From positions 36,012,409 to 36,076,408 of the forward strand of contig JALGQZ010000009.1 in assembly GCA_023105745.1 (NCBI GenBank): a DNA stretch of 64,000 bases, in the 5' to 3' direction. This document shows positions 1 through 11,316 of the stretch, piece by piece. The stretch is from Austropuccinia psidii (lineage: Eukaryota > Basidiomycota > Pucciniomycetes > Pucciniales > Sphaerophragmiaceae). Position 1 is the stretch's first letter. Each line of letters starts with the position of its first letter. The position numbers and the translations under genes are program-made. The notes under the pieces are model-generated. The model was not told the DNA's origin. It did no database searches and saw nothing but the letters and a program-made list of their open reading frames with translations.

Positions 1-1865
1 CAAACATTGCTCAAAAAATCCCAAGGCTTGAGAAAATTCAAAATGATAGTAAAATTCCTGATTATGTGCATCAAAATATTGCTGAAGCAATGAGCCTCCT
101 CAAAATGGATTTTAACCATAAGTCCATTACTAATTCAATACAAAAATGTCAAAATGGCTGCTTACAATATATGGCAGGTGTGGAGGTGGGAGAATCTCTA
201 CCTGAAGGATCTCGAGTGGTAATTGGAGCTCCAGGAAAAGGATTAGGAAAAAGACCAAATATAAATGCCACAAAAAAAACCAACAAAAAAGGCTGTACCT
301 TTGAAGCTGCAAAAGATGCCTGGGATCAAGGTGATGACATGATCAATGTTGAAGTGGACCATATTGATAATGAACCTCCGCATACTGAAAGCCCCCCATA
401 CTCAATGAAACAATCCATGATGAAACCCCTCCCACCTCTCCTTGAAATATTCAAGCTTTCCAAGAAAGGGAGACAATTAAACATGATACAGTGGGTCAAG
501 ATAGGACTAATATAATGCCTGACCCTGAGCCCAAAGTTTCATCCTCCCCTAATGTTCAAGGAATATTTTTATTCTGAATTGAAGAGTTTGGAGAAATTTT
601 GAATTATCATTCCAATATTACTCAAGAATAATGTAAAAGGGGGCTTGATAGTATCAATAGTATTTACAAAAATCAATGGGACAATTTACCAACAAATGAT
701 GCGGATACATTCCTGCCCGTTGGTATTAAGGTGATCAGTAACCGAGAGCTTAAAATGTTGGCCTGGTTTGAGGAGCTTGAGATTGCAGGTGAGTTTTATC
801 TTTGTGCATGATGCATGATTATTGCCTGTTGACTCATGATATAAATTGCAATATACAGCTTTAGATTTTTTTAAGCCAACAGAAACAGAAGTGTTTTTTA
901 ATAACAACATTTGGAATCTCAAATCAATGAAGGAATCAGCTAAACCTATAGATAATCTCGCAAAATGTGAACACTCCTTCTTCAAAATGGTTCAGAGCCT
1001 TCATTACCACTCCAATCCAATTTTACATTTTTGGGAAAATGTTATGTTTGAATCCATTAGTTTAGTTTCATACGACGTGATTGCACCCAAACCATATGTT
1101 TCACCAACATCAAATTAATACCTTGCCTCCTTCTTTAGTAAGTTGAAGCAATGTGCAACACAACTTAGCATTGAAGGTGGCAGGGCTGACAATGAGATAT
1201 TGAAAAAGCTGCACAAGAACCTGGAGGACCTAATTGATACAGTTATCCATTTGATGATTGCGTACAACTTGATATATGCATATACAAAGGTCAAAGTCTA
1301 TGGCATGAAAGGCAAACTCATGAGCTCAAAAAAAAATGAGGCCATAAAAGATCTATTGACATGTCACATGAATGTTGGAATAAATCGGATTTGCTATGTT
1401 TTATTTGTGGCATTCTGTACAGAGGGGGTTCGTGGTTTGATGGTATGCTCAGATGACTGGAGAACAAGCTAAGTTAAAGGGGACTTATCACTCATTGACA
1501 TTTCCAAAAGACTTTCAGAGGGTAAAATTCTAGTAGAGCCAGTGTGGCTACGTACTAATAAGTACATATGTAATTTACTGAATGAGAGTTTCTTCTCATA
1601 AGAGTCTTCCAACCCCACTGTACCTCTTAGATTTGAATTTGTACGATGCTTGGTATTCGACCTTGGTGATTGCTGGGTGGAGAAGTGGGGTCTTGGTTAA
1701 AGTGATGAGGTCACATTGACTGTACCCAGGTCAGCTAAACTTACAACCAGGATTGACCCATTTTATATTAGCTTTGTACCAGATAGATTTCAATTTAATT
1801 TTGCAAAGTCATTCATGAATACCTATCCTACTACTTCCCAGATGCCACAGTATGAATACCAATAA
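1..1865 (+). pseudogene. Unrecognised gene remnant, 5' end outside window
   Basis: Open reading runs in from the left edge in frame 3 to about 490, shifts to the frame of the ATG at 515, then crosses a good candidate intron at 789-858 (GTGAGT...ATACAG, 70 bp). It continues in one frame to a final TAA at 1863-1865. Premature stops lie at 1116-1118 and 1470-1472, with more between 1590 and 1700, and others near 560 and 630. Between stops the peptide has normal composition (for example VFDLGD and DPFYISFVPDRF). I recognise no domain or catalytic motif, and assign no function. The one-frame continuity across several stops argues for a real decayed gene rather than chance ORFs. It points toward the TET-like gene downstream on the same strand, and the two may belong to one mobile unit. 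Confidence 0.5.
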
Positions 1866-2346
1866 TAACTGCCTTGTACAGAGGCATGCCTCCATACACC
1901 ATTTAAAATACTCCTACAAGACCCAAACTGAGTAAGGCAGTTGTTTCCGCCATTAGCATAAGCAGGGGCATCATGCAAATTGGGTTTCATCACTTCCCGC
2001 CAACTCATAATAGGCCAAAAGCACTGGTTCTTTCATAGAGGACTAGGAGGATGAGGGATCCGCAGTGGAGTCCATATTGCATTTGTGTGTGCTTGCAATA
2101 TTCTACACAGTTGTATTTGAACCTCATTAAATGGGAATTTGAATACATCAAATTGAATAATTCAGTATTTGCTGCATTTTTCAGGTTCAGGTAATTGAGA
2201 TTGCCAATTTGCGCAAGTTAGATGTAATCTTTCATTTTTAGGCGCAATTAAAAAAGAATCATCAACCAAAATGAAATTTAGTTGAAAGTAATATTTCACA
2301 CAACAGTCAGTAATCATTTGGTTTCATTTCATTTTCCGCTGCAAGC
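1866..2346. other. Intergenic stretch, nothing recognised
   Basis: No coding continuity, repeat or site was recognised here. It may hold the 3' end of the upstream gene and the promoter of the TET-like gene. Confidence 0.4.
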
Positions 2347-3725
2347 ATGCCATTCACAAAAAAAGGAAAGGAGCGTAAAAGGGAAGTCATCGGAAAGCAT
2401 TGGGGTGAAAAAGGACAGTGTGAGTGGCTCACTTATTCTAAGCATATATATATAGATATGTATATTCTTCCGCATTTATGTGGCACCCTCATTGGGCCCC
2501 ATGGAAGAACATTGGCTTTAGTCGGTTTAGATCAAGCCAATGCCATGTGGCCTCCAACATGGAAGTCAAAGATGTGTGCCGAATAAAGCTCATTGGGCTT
2601 TGGGCACCATTCTGGACTCAAAAGGCCTTAGGTTCAAATGGGAGGAAACAGTATCTGATATCTTGTCTGCTTCATCACAAAGTGATCCCTCACCCACTCG
2701 GGAATAGTGGGACATCCGGAAAGACAAATGAGGCCAAAACCACCTGAGAGAATAAGTTTTTTCCTCCACTCAACCAACAGCACAAATATCAATGCCAGTA
2801 TCAGCAAATATGAGCCCAAGTTAAATTCAGACGGTTGTGGATGTCAATCAGATCAAACGCATTCACTTTGGCCGCGTGGCAATTCTCTCTCCAACTGGAT
2901 TACTCATTTCCCTTGTTGAATTCAGACCATTCACAACAATGAGTGAAGTTGAGGTCAATCAATGGGATGAATTATCACAATTCTTATTTTGCAAAAAGAA
3001 TATTCACCAACCCAATTGCAACAAATGGGGCATTACTGGAGGGATTTATGTTTGCAATTTGGTGGCACAAATGCAGCACAAAGAATGAACAATTTGGTCT
3101 GTATGGAAGTCTTGGGAAAATTGAAAACACAAAAGCTGAATGGTGGAACCAAGGTGCCAATCTTAGCTCGGTGGGTTGCATTCTATGTCAATCTTTACAA
3201 TATGTTGGGGATAAATTTTTTGAGAAGATTCAAAATTTCTACAAGTGATTGGGGGTTCTGTCTTTTGATCAAGTTAACTATGAAGCCGATATTCCTGAAA
3301 ATCAGTGTGCATTAGAGTTTGCTTCTGCACTCACTTTCACCATGAATGGATTCAAAAACGCACCTCATGTTGATAAGGATGCATCGCTGTATGCTTCGGG
3401 ATGGTGGTTTCAAGCTGATAAGTGGACCGGCCAAATTCAAAGAGATGCATCAAAGCAGTGTACAGGGGGAAAATTGATTTTCCCAAATGAGCATTTTTGG
3501 ATTGATCTATCCGCATGTCATGGGCTCATTCAGGTAGTGTGGGCCAGTAGTACATTTGTTCATTATACTGATCCAGCACAGGACATCAAAAGCACGACAC
3601 TAGTGGGTATGTCCGCACAATGCTCAAGCAGGTTAGAAAAAACAATGTGGCAAAAAAGCCATGGCTATTATGAGATTGGCAAGAGAGCGGGATATCAAAT
3701 AAGGGAGGGTCATACAATCTCATGA
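2347..3725 (+). pseudogene. TET/JBP-like 2OG-Fe(II) oxygenase, decayed
   Basis: The family oxidises methylated bases in DNA using 2-oxoglutarate and Fe(II). The recognisable domain reads in frame 2 from about 2762 to 2980, where a frameshift moves it to frame 3, and continues to 3725. A TGA at 3246-3248 interrupts it. In the frame after that stop, NAPHVDKD gives the HxD iron-binding pair. About 80 residues later, WIDLSACHGLIQVVW followed by FVHYTDPAQD gives the distal His with the usual hydrophobic strand. A downstream Arg (CSSRLEK) could be the 2OG-binding residue. An ATG at 2347 opens a basic N-terminus with a possible donor at 2420; the link from there to the domain is unclear. The assignment rests on motif order and on memory of rust proteins (Pfam Tet-like 2OG-Fe(II) oxygenase). 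Another double-stranded beta-helix dioxygenase is the main alternative. Confidence 0.7.
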
Positions 3726-3864
3726 AAATTCAAAGAATGAGGAGATTTGCATGTGTGTTGGGTAAATAATGGTGGGGTAACGCAGAGGACAATATACACC
3801 AGGATTGGATGGTTTCAAGTGCAGGAGATGGGGTGTCTCACATGAAAAAGGGGTGAAGTGGATT

Positions 3865-3890
3865 ATGTACGGTGGCATGCCATTGTACAT
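3865..3890. repeat. Near-perfect palindrome, core TGGC-AT-GCCA
   Basis: Arms ATGTACGGTGGC (3865-3876) and GCCATTGTACAT (3879-3890) pair at 10 of 12 positions around an AT spacer. The right arm matches the right arm of the palindrome at 13912-13947. Confidence 0.75.
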
Positions 3891-3924
3891 ATGTCCTGGT
3901 TTGTTGCTCTTGTCCAGGATGCCA

Positions 3925-4202
3925 ATGCTTCACACACAAATCCTTATTCTTGTGCAGGTTCCAACAATGCTAAAAGTTCCTTACGCCTATGCAGGGTGCC
4001 GACGCTTCACATGCCAATCCTTACGCCTGTGCAGGTTCCCGACAGCTCACACGCCAATCCTTATGCCTGTTCAGGCTCCCGAAAATTCACACGCCAATCC
4101 TTACGCTTGTGAAGGTTCCGACAATGCTAAAAATTCCTTACGCCTGTGCAGGCTTTCGACAATTCACACGCAAATACTTATGCTTGTGAAGGTTCCCAAC
4201 AA
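3925..4202 (+). repeat. Imperfect minisatellite, 42-bp and 33-bp units
   Basis: The motif CACACGCCAATCCTTACGC followed by CTGTGCAGGTTCC recurs at about 3930, 4005, 4046, 4087 and 4162, with steps of about 42 or 75 bp. The 75-bp steps contain an extra 33-bp variant with GACAATGCTAAAA. Units keep several CpG sites, unlike most of the window. In one frame they spell repeated HANPYACAGS-like peptides, but no gene structure is evident, so I treat it as non-coding. Confidence 0.75.
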
Positions 4203-4320
4203 TTCAAAGAGTTCAATACATGACTAAGATTAATAGCATGTGACCATAGGAAAGGAAATGTCTCATGAATCTGCAGTGGATTGCTCACATGCAGGAAATG
4301 CCCACATTTTTACAGTTAAG

Positions 4321-4349
4321 ATCTGATATGGTTGTCAACCATATCAGAT
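4321..4349. repeat. Perfect 13-bp inverted repeat, 3-nt loop
   Basis: ATCTGATATGGTT at 4321-4333 and its exact complement at 4337-4349 flank GTC. It would form a tight hairpin. It lies between the minisatellite and the 3' end of the minus-strand gene. The rest of 4203-4616 is AT-rich with nothing recognised. Confidence 0.85.
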
Positions 4350-4616
4350 GAAAATGTAGGAGGTCGTGATGGTGACTATTTGCACATTTTTGGCAAAAGA
4401 GGTTCTCACAAACAAATGCTGACTGAAACATTTGAAGGGGCATTTAAAAAAATTATTATCGCACAATAGATGCTTTGCACAAATGGCCAAAAAGGAGAAT
4501 CTACCAGGAAAAAAAAATATAATACAAATGGAAAAAAGTGTGTATTGATTACAACAAACTAATTGAAAGGAGTGTATTACAAAATTAAATAAGAGGAAAA
4601 CAATTTTTTTTGAATT

Positions 4617-5917
4617 TTATCTTTCCAAGTATTTGGAGACTATCCCGGTGATGTCCTCCTTTGGATAAGCCTCCAATTCCTGGCCAAGGGGGGAGTTTAG
4701 TTCCTCCCGGAATGCCCAATGCATCTCATTTCAATGAGTTGCATCCGCAAAAGGAATCATGTGGAGCAAGCGGTGATGCTCCAACAAGATTTGGTTGATG
4801 GCTTGAGGAATCATTAGTGTTTGTTGCAGGTTGGTGAATTCCTGGTGAGCATCACTGTAGGAATGAGAGGAGCTTGGCACTGGGGGGAGGAGGCATTTGG
4901 GTTCTTGGCGGCAATGGGAGGGAGATCCAGGGTAGGAGTGGAGGGTGGTGGAGTTGGGGAAGGAGGAATGGGAGGGGGGATCCGACGGGGGTATCATCGG
5001 TGATGATGATCAAGCGGGGAGTAGCGGGACAAGCTGGAGATGGGCAAAGGAGGGGTGAGGAAAAGTTGAGAAGTGTTAAAAAAGTTAAGTTGGGACTTAC
5101 CAAACAGTTCCTCCATGGATTGTGTTGGAGCCACCTCTGGTTCTGGCTCACAAGTCAGAATGTCTTCAGGTGGTTCGGAGGATGGACTTGGGCCAGGAAT
5201 AGGTGGCTCATTGTGTTGGGAAGGTTCTAAAAAAGGAGGAAGAGTCAGTTAGCTTCATGCAAAAGTTCAAATGAGAAAAGGGAAAGTTGACTGCTTACCG
5301 CGGAATAAGTCCTCTGACCATCGGGTACCACTCGGGCCAGGAGTGGGTTGCCGCGGGGTTTGCTTGCGAGGGATACATTGAACGGGTGAGTCTTGTCAGG
5401 GGATTTGGTGGGTTTTGTTCTATGTGTAATGGAAAAAAGTCAGTATGATTGCATGAACGGAAATGAATTAAGGGGGAAAAAAACTTACTACGGCGTTTGA
5501 ATCCCATGGGTGAAAAGACATGGTGACGATTGGCCCAAGCTCAAATTTCCTCTCGCCATTGCCATCCTTCATTGGCTGGATAATCACTTCGCTCTGGTCA
5601 AGGAGTGAAGTGACCATCAGAGGGGGGGTGGACAAATCGATGCTTGAGGGGACAGGGCTAATTGTCTGGAATTGTTCCTGTTGGCCTGTTTGGGGTCCCA
5701 AGGTCCATTTCTGCTCATGAATACTTTCATCATTGTTGACCACAAATGAGTCCTCGCAAGGGCGTCTTGGGTGGGAACTCCTCTGGCCGCGTGGTCGGAA
5801 GGGTTGGACAACAAACACGCATTTCTTGTGTGCTTGTTGGCAAGCATCACAAGTGTCGGTCATTGTCAAGGTACAAATGCAGGGGATACCCTGCTTAGTG
5901 CATAAAGTGCACGACAT
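4617..5917 (-). CDS. Zn2Cys6-type cysteine-cluster protein, four exons
   Basis: The ATG at 5917 opens a protein whose first 33 residues carry Cys at 3, 6, 13, 23, 26 and 33. This is C-x2-C-x6-C-x9-C-x2-C-x6-C, the spacing of fungal Zn(II)2Cys6 binuclear clusters, with one extra Cys at 15. Such clusters usually bind DNA in transcription regulators. Introns with canonical ends fit at 5420-5488, 5227-5298 and 5034-5100 (69, 72 and 67 bp). The reading then continues through a Pro/Ser-rich tail to a possible end at 4617-4619 (TAA). At least one frameshift near 4860-4990 and a TGA near 4740 break the last exon, so the gene may be recently inactive. The middle is Pro/Gln/Ser-rich and low in complexity. 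A related cluster lies antisense inside retroelement A (43797-45007). Function beyond the cluster is unknown. Confidence 0.6.
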
Positions 5918-8594
5918 CTAAAAACAAAACAATTGGGGTTAGTAACTGAATAGAAAGTGAACAATCAAGAAATAAAATGAAGACGTACGATGAATTATAA
6001 ATTTAAAACGGAATTAAAAAAGAGTGCTCTAGTCGGAAGTTTTTAAAAGTCTGGAAGAGAGTCGTGAAGAAAAATAAGTATTAATATTGGTACATAATGT
6101 TGACAAAAGATTTAAATGGAGGAAACGCACGAGGTGGATAGAAGGGGGGTTCTGGATGTATAAGCGGGAAAAACAAAAAGCAAGAAGGAAGGGTAGTGGG
6201 GTCAGTGGAGTGCAATAGAAAAGAGTGGAAAGGCAGGAAGACAAGGGGGAATATGCACAAAATTAAGAAGAGAGGGTGATTTGGATGAAGGTGGAGCAGG
6301 TGAGCAAAAAAGTGGAGGGCTTGTCAGAAAAAGAGGGTCTTTTATACCATGGTGAAGCTGAGACAACCTCAGCAGTCGCAGCACCCGACAAAGGCTCAGC
6401 AAAATTGAAGCTCAGTAGCAGCACCTGACAAAGGCGCAGCTTCAAGGTGTGTCAGAAAAATTGAAGCTCAGTTGAAGCATTGGCTGCGACTGAGAAGGGA
6501 AATGCTTGCGTGAGGCAGAGGAACAAAGGGGTTCTGGCTGAGTATTGCAATTTATTGAATTGTCAGACTCAGTCAAATACCCTTCGTTTCCTTAAACAGC
6601 CACCCGATTTCCTGGGAGGGCTTTTGTGAGGGCATTGTTGAATGTGCACGGTGGGTGAAATCCACAAATGACCCATGCAGAAAAGCATGTGGTGCATTTG
6701 GTGACAGGTGACCGCAGCAAGCATACCCACCTTATGGCTGGGTCATAGTGTTTGACCAAAGGGTCAGGCAGCTGTATGACAAGTGAATACAGCGTGAGCT
6801 TGGGTCGACCCATTGCTCAGGTTTGCTTTGGGGTCATAATTGAAATGCTCAGTGGCTGAACATTTGAAATGCATGGTTATTGAGCTATTGATATAACAAT
6901 ATCAAATGCACCATGCGGAGCAATTGCTAGGTCATTTTTGTAAGCACACAATATGAGCATTTTGCACAACATCAGAAGACATTTTGGCCAGGCTGAGCAT
7001 TTCACGCACTTTGGTGAAGTGCTCCAAATTGAGCCTTCCAATAAACTTTTTCAAAAGGTGTTCCAATCATGGCTCCACCAGAAACTTCCACACTGAGCTT
7101 TTGACCATGAAATGCTCAGCTTGCGTGTGCAAATTGGGTTAAACACAATTCTGAGCATATGGCACATGAGCCACATGTATGTAAATGATTGGAAGGTGGA
7201 TCCTGATCGGTAATATGCATGCAGGCTGGAGTAGTATTCATCCTAATTTGTACAGCCAACATTGTAGTATGTACTACAATGTCAGGGAAGAGCAAAAGCT
7301 GTAAAGCAATGTAACATGCAATCATGTCAAGCCATTGAGTCAAATTTCTCAAATGCATCCCTTTGATGCACCTTTTTGGAGAGCTCCACCTAACTACCAC
7401 ACTGATATGGGTGTAATTCGAGTTAATGTAAGTGGTGTATACATGGATGACTAAGGATTTGAGTCGTATGAAAACGGTGGATTCACTCCAGTGCCATTGT
7501 TGGGCAAAATAATGACTGTCCCTGCTTGTTTATCGCGCCCGCTCATTGTTGGGAAGCCACACGCTTTCATATGCACCCCCCGACGGGTCATATGCAGGCA
7601 ACTTTCACATACCTGGCAGTCTTCCAACAGGCTATTTGCTTGGTTGGGTGGTCAGCTTGACTGCAGACACTCAACTGCTTGTGCGTGGAAACCTGAGGCC
7701 AATTAGTGTGGATTTGCTTCAGCCTCATCCGAATTAGCATAACCCTGGCGTATGTTTGCGTGGGGATCTGCCACCATGGGTCATTTGCTGCACATTCTCA
7801 CGCTCCCTGCGCAAGTTGTGGCTCCTGGCTTGCAGCCAAGAAATTGCTTGGGCGGGTGGCCTCTTTTGCTGGAGTTTCATACACGCGTGAGGGAAATACC
7901 CTGATGCCAATCTTGGTGGATGAATACCCACCTCAAATGCAATAGGGGTGAATGTATATGTGGATCATGGCTCACAGCCGGCACCCCCTTTGATCATGCC
8001 ACACATTCCCCCCTGGAATCCCAGTAGGTGTCAGTCAGCAAAAACCATTGGGCAAAACCAAACTCATGTTTGGTGGCACGCCACCAAACATATCTCACCC
8101 GCCCACACACAAACATCCTCACAGTGAGATTGCCCTTTGAAACCGCCAAAATTGCCCAGTAGGTCCCTGTACAAAAATTAACCTGGGGAAGATATGCTTA
8201 TTGTTCGCTGTCACACCAGCAAACATGGCTGCATGCCTCTAATATGCCCCTCCACATTAAGTTGCTACAACCCACCTAGTTCCAGATATGCTAATGTCAA
8301 CCTTGGTCCACCAAAGGTTGCGTAACTTGCTGCAGATCCAGCAGTTATATCGGTGCACCCACCTTTTCAACACCTTGCCTTGATATATGCCCCAAATTGG
8401 ATATGAAAATTATGAGCCCAAGAGGCCCATCTTCCTAAAGACCATGCACGTAACCACAGGCCATCCCCCTTTGAGCCCATTACATGCCTCTCATATAAGT
8501 TCCCCACCTGCGCTTATTGGTCTTCATTCCCTTTAGCTACCCCTTCCTGATCATATAATTTCCAACTGTCCCCAAATAATTCATAATAGCCATC
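5918..8594. other. Gene-poor interval with small repeats
   Basis: No gene is supported. It holds an imperfect tandem repeat at about 6360-6470 (GCAGCACC-GACAAAGGC-CAGC followed by GAAGCTCAG, two to three copies), scattered CTGAGCA/TGCTCAG motifs between 6840 and 7160, and a 12-bp palindrome TGGGTCGACCCA at 6801-6812. A somewhat GC-richer patch lies at 7490-8000, where TCATATGCA occurs twice around a C-rich spacer. Short minus-strand reading at 6592-6813 has plausible composition but no neighbours or motif to support it. Confidence 0.4.
8066..8091. repeat. Perfect palindrome, core TGGC-AC-GCCA
   Basis: ATGTTTGGTGGC (8066-8077) and its exact complement (8080-8091) flank AC. It shares the TGGC-NN-GCCA core with the palindromes at 3865 and 13912. 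Confidence 0.85.
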
Positions 8595-10978
8595 ATGTCA
8601 ACCCCTTCACAACCACTTTGCATTGGGATGATTAATATTTGTATTCAAATAAATGGTGATATAACCTTAAATCCTGATAATTCCCACTTAGCTTCTTGGA
8701 TTATCCTATGGAACAATCAACACAGCATATTTGTATATCCCCCCAATCACCAGCATGCTATTGGCTCTTTCCCTTGAGCCCTTTCCAAAACGTTGATACC
8801 ATTCCTTGGGGCACCACAAACGTTCATGCACTGTGGTCCTGGTGGGGCATGGATTGAAAATTGCCAATCCAATCCTACTCAAACATTATTTGTTGAGGGA
8901 GTATTTATGACTGATGCAAATTATCCCTCCTCATCTCAGAAACCCAATCTAGCGTTAAGGTTCTTCACATGGTATCTGAACATTCTATTCATAATTGAAA
9001 GCTTTCAAACACAAGATTTCAAGCTTAAAATTCCCAAAGAATATGACTGTAATACTCATATTCAATGTCAAGTCTTTACTCCCACATTTCCTGCTTCATA
9101 GCCTGCTGTTTTATCATTGACTTCCAAACAACAACTGATATAATTATCCAGTGGATCAGAACTCCCCATGATGACCCTACCCCATTCCATTATTCAAACC
9201 CCCCTCCTCCCTCATCAAAAGACTGGACTAGCTTTTCTCTGGGATCAAGAAATCCCCAATGGCCAATCATCCCGTAACCTTTGGGCCACCTCACCCCCAG
9301 GATCCTCTTTTAATGCCAGACACGCCATTACAAACAAGTTCGTTATCTCATTTGAATCCCTTTCAACCAATACCCCTCTTGGAGGACTGCTCACGGATGA
9401 TAGGGGATTAGGTAAAACAATTCAGGCCATTGCTCTAATTGGTACCTCCAAGGAGCTGTTGATTGCAAACCCCCATTGCTCCACGCCCACCATGATCATC
9501 TGCCCCCCTTGCTTAATTACCAACTGGAAATCAGAAATATCCAAGCATGCTCAGGCTGGAGCTCTGCAAGCCAAAATCTACCATGGTCCCACTTGTCACT
9601 CATTGTCCGAGGCCAACATCTTTAAATATGATATCATCATCACTTCTTACAATACTATCACCCAAGAATTTAAGCAAACCAATACCTCTACATCATTCAT
9701 TTTTAAAATCAATTGGCATAATATGATTTTGGATGAAGCACAGTGAGTATCTGATGTTTAAATGATTAAAATGACCTTTTATATCCAATACCCCTTCCCC
9801 CATCTTATAGCTATATTCGCTCTCAATACACTGCCACTCACCATGCCATTAATAGCCTCCTATCATCCAGTTGAATATTTTTAATGGACACACCTATTCA
9901 CAACACCATTTATGACCTTTTGGGCATAATATTATTAATCACCCAACCTCAGAGCTCAGATCAAGATAAAAGGTCACCATTCATCCTGAGTAGTCTTTCC
10001 AAAGGTAGAAATGATATTTTGCATTTGGCATTGCGGCATTTAAGTTTGTGCCGCACCAAAACCACACATCTCAAATCCCTCCCCACTATTAGCCATAATT
10101 ATGAGCTGCTCCCACTCAACCCAACTATGCAGCAAGAATATTCCACATTATACAAAGAATTACTATCATCCAAAAGCAAAGAACCAGGAGAAAGTTTCAG
10201 AAATATTAATAAGCTGCGAATATGTTGCAACCATCACATCATGCTTAACACAATTGCAGATGCGGATTTGGAAGACCATGAGGGCAGGAGCACTCAGGAT
10301 AACTCCTCAACAATCACACAAACTATTGTGGATGTGGAAACATGCATGATGAGTAATAAAATTGCACACCTCCTACAAAGCTTAATGAAGAACAAACAAT
10401 CAAAGTGTAGTCCAACCAAATCCGTGGTTTATACCCAATGGACCCGATTTCTTGATTTGTGAGTTAATTCTAATATGCATCCATTATCAATTGAATCCAT
10501 CCGACTGTTTTTTATTTTAGAATTGGTATTGCACTTTCCCATCACTCTATCCTTTCAGCACGAATTGATGGAACAATTACAGAACAAGTTCATGAGAAGG
10601 CACTGGAGAATTTCTTCAATAATCCTGAATGTGAAGTACTGATTGCATCCATTGCTGCAGCTGGAACTGGCCTCAATATAACTTGTGCTAATATTGTCTA
10701 TTTGTTGGTGAGGGGACCCCCAAAATTCTACCCTGATTTTCGGACACTGACATCCACATTTTCTGGAGCCCCATTTGAACCCAGCCATTGAGGCTCAGGC
10801 TGTTGATTGACTCCATCGTATTGGCCAACAATTACCTGTAAAGGTCATCCACTATATCACTCCTCATTCAGTTGAGGTCCAAATGCGGAAGGTACCTTTA
10901 AAGCTCATCCTTGACCCTGATTGTATTGCTATTCTGAAATCATTCCTTATGGGAATGCCATATTCCAATCACCAATAG
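8595..10978 (+). pseudogene. SNF2-family helicase-like ATPase, decayed
   Basis: SNF2 ATPases remodel chromatin or act in DNA repair (Rad5/Rad16-like members). The ATG at 8595 opens one frame that contains GGLLTDDRGLGKT (motif I), CPPCLITNWKSEI (Ia) and IILDEA (II). Introns fit at 9743-9810, 10459-10520 and 10708-10768. Removing the first one completes a DEAH box. Exon 2 carries FLMDTPIHNT where motif III normally reads LTGTP-QN. Exons 3-4 carry ARIDGT, AAGTGLN and EAQAVD-stop-LHRIGQ, which is motif VI with the Arg replaced by TGA at 10808-10810. Other stops: TGA 8775-8777, TAG 9099-9101, TAA 9141-9143, TGA 9872-9874. The end is TAG at 10976-10978. No RING finger was seen between the two helicase lobes, so the subfamily stays open. 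Confidence 0.85.
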
Positions 10979-11316
10979 GTCCAAGAAAAGAAAAACTCAT
11001 TAACTGTGTGAGCTTTACTGATATTATATAATTTGTGTTTGACAAAGTTGATAGCTCCTTTTTACCCCGGCACAGGTCCACAATCATGAACACCATGAGC
11101 TGGATTGAACTTCTTCAATATTTCCTCAATGAAAATGAGCAATAGAGTATTATTTCTAAGGGAGACGGTGATACATTCCAATTTATATGGCTTATATTAT
11201 AACATATTTAGCAAGCTGTTGCATCTTTAAGAAATAATAATCAGATTGTATTACCCCTGCACAAATTATTCACAAAATGTTAATTTGTAACTGTGCTATA
11301 CATCTATTTTCCTAAC
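10979..11316. other. Intergenic, convergent gene ends, nothing recognised
   Basis: AT-rich interval between the 3' end of the SNF2-like gene and the 3' end of the minus-strand gene. No motif recognised. Confidence 0.4.

Noticed and set aside
4821..5230. Plus-strand Gly/Trp-rich open frames
   Set aside because: They are the complement of the Pro/Ser-rich last exons of the minus-strand Zn2Cys6 gene.
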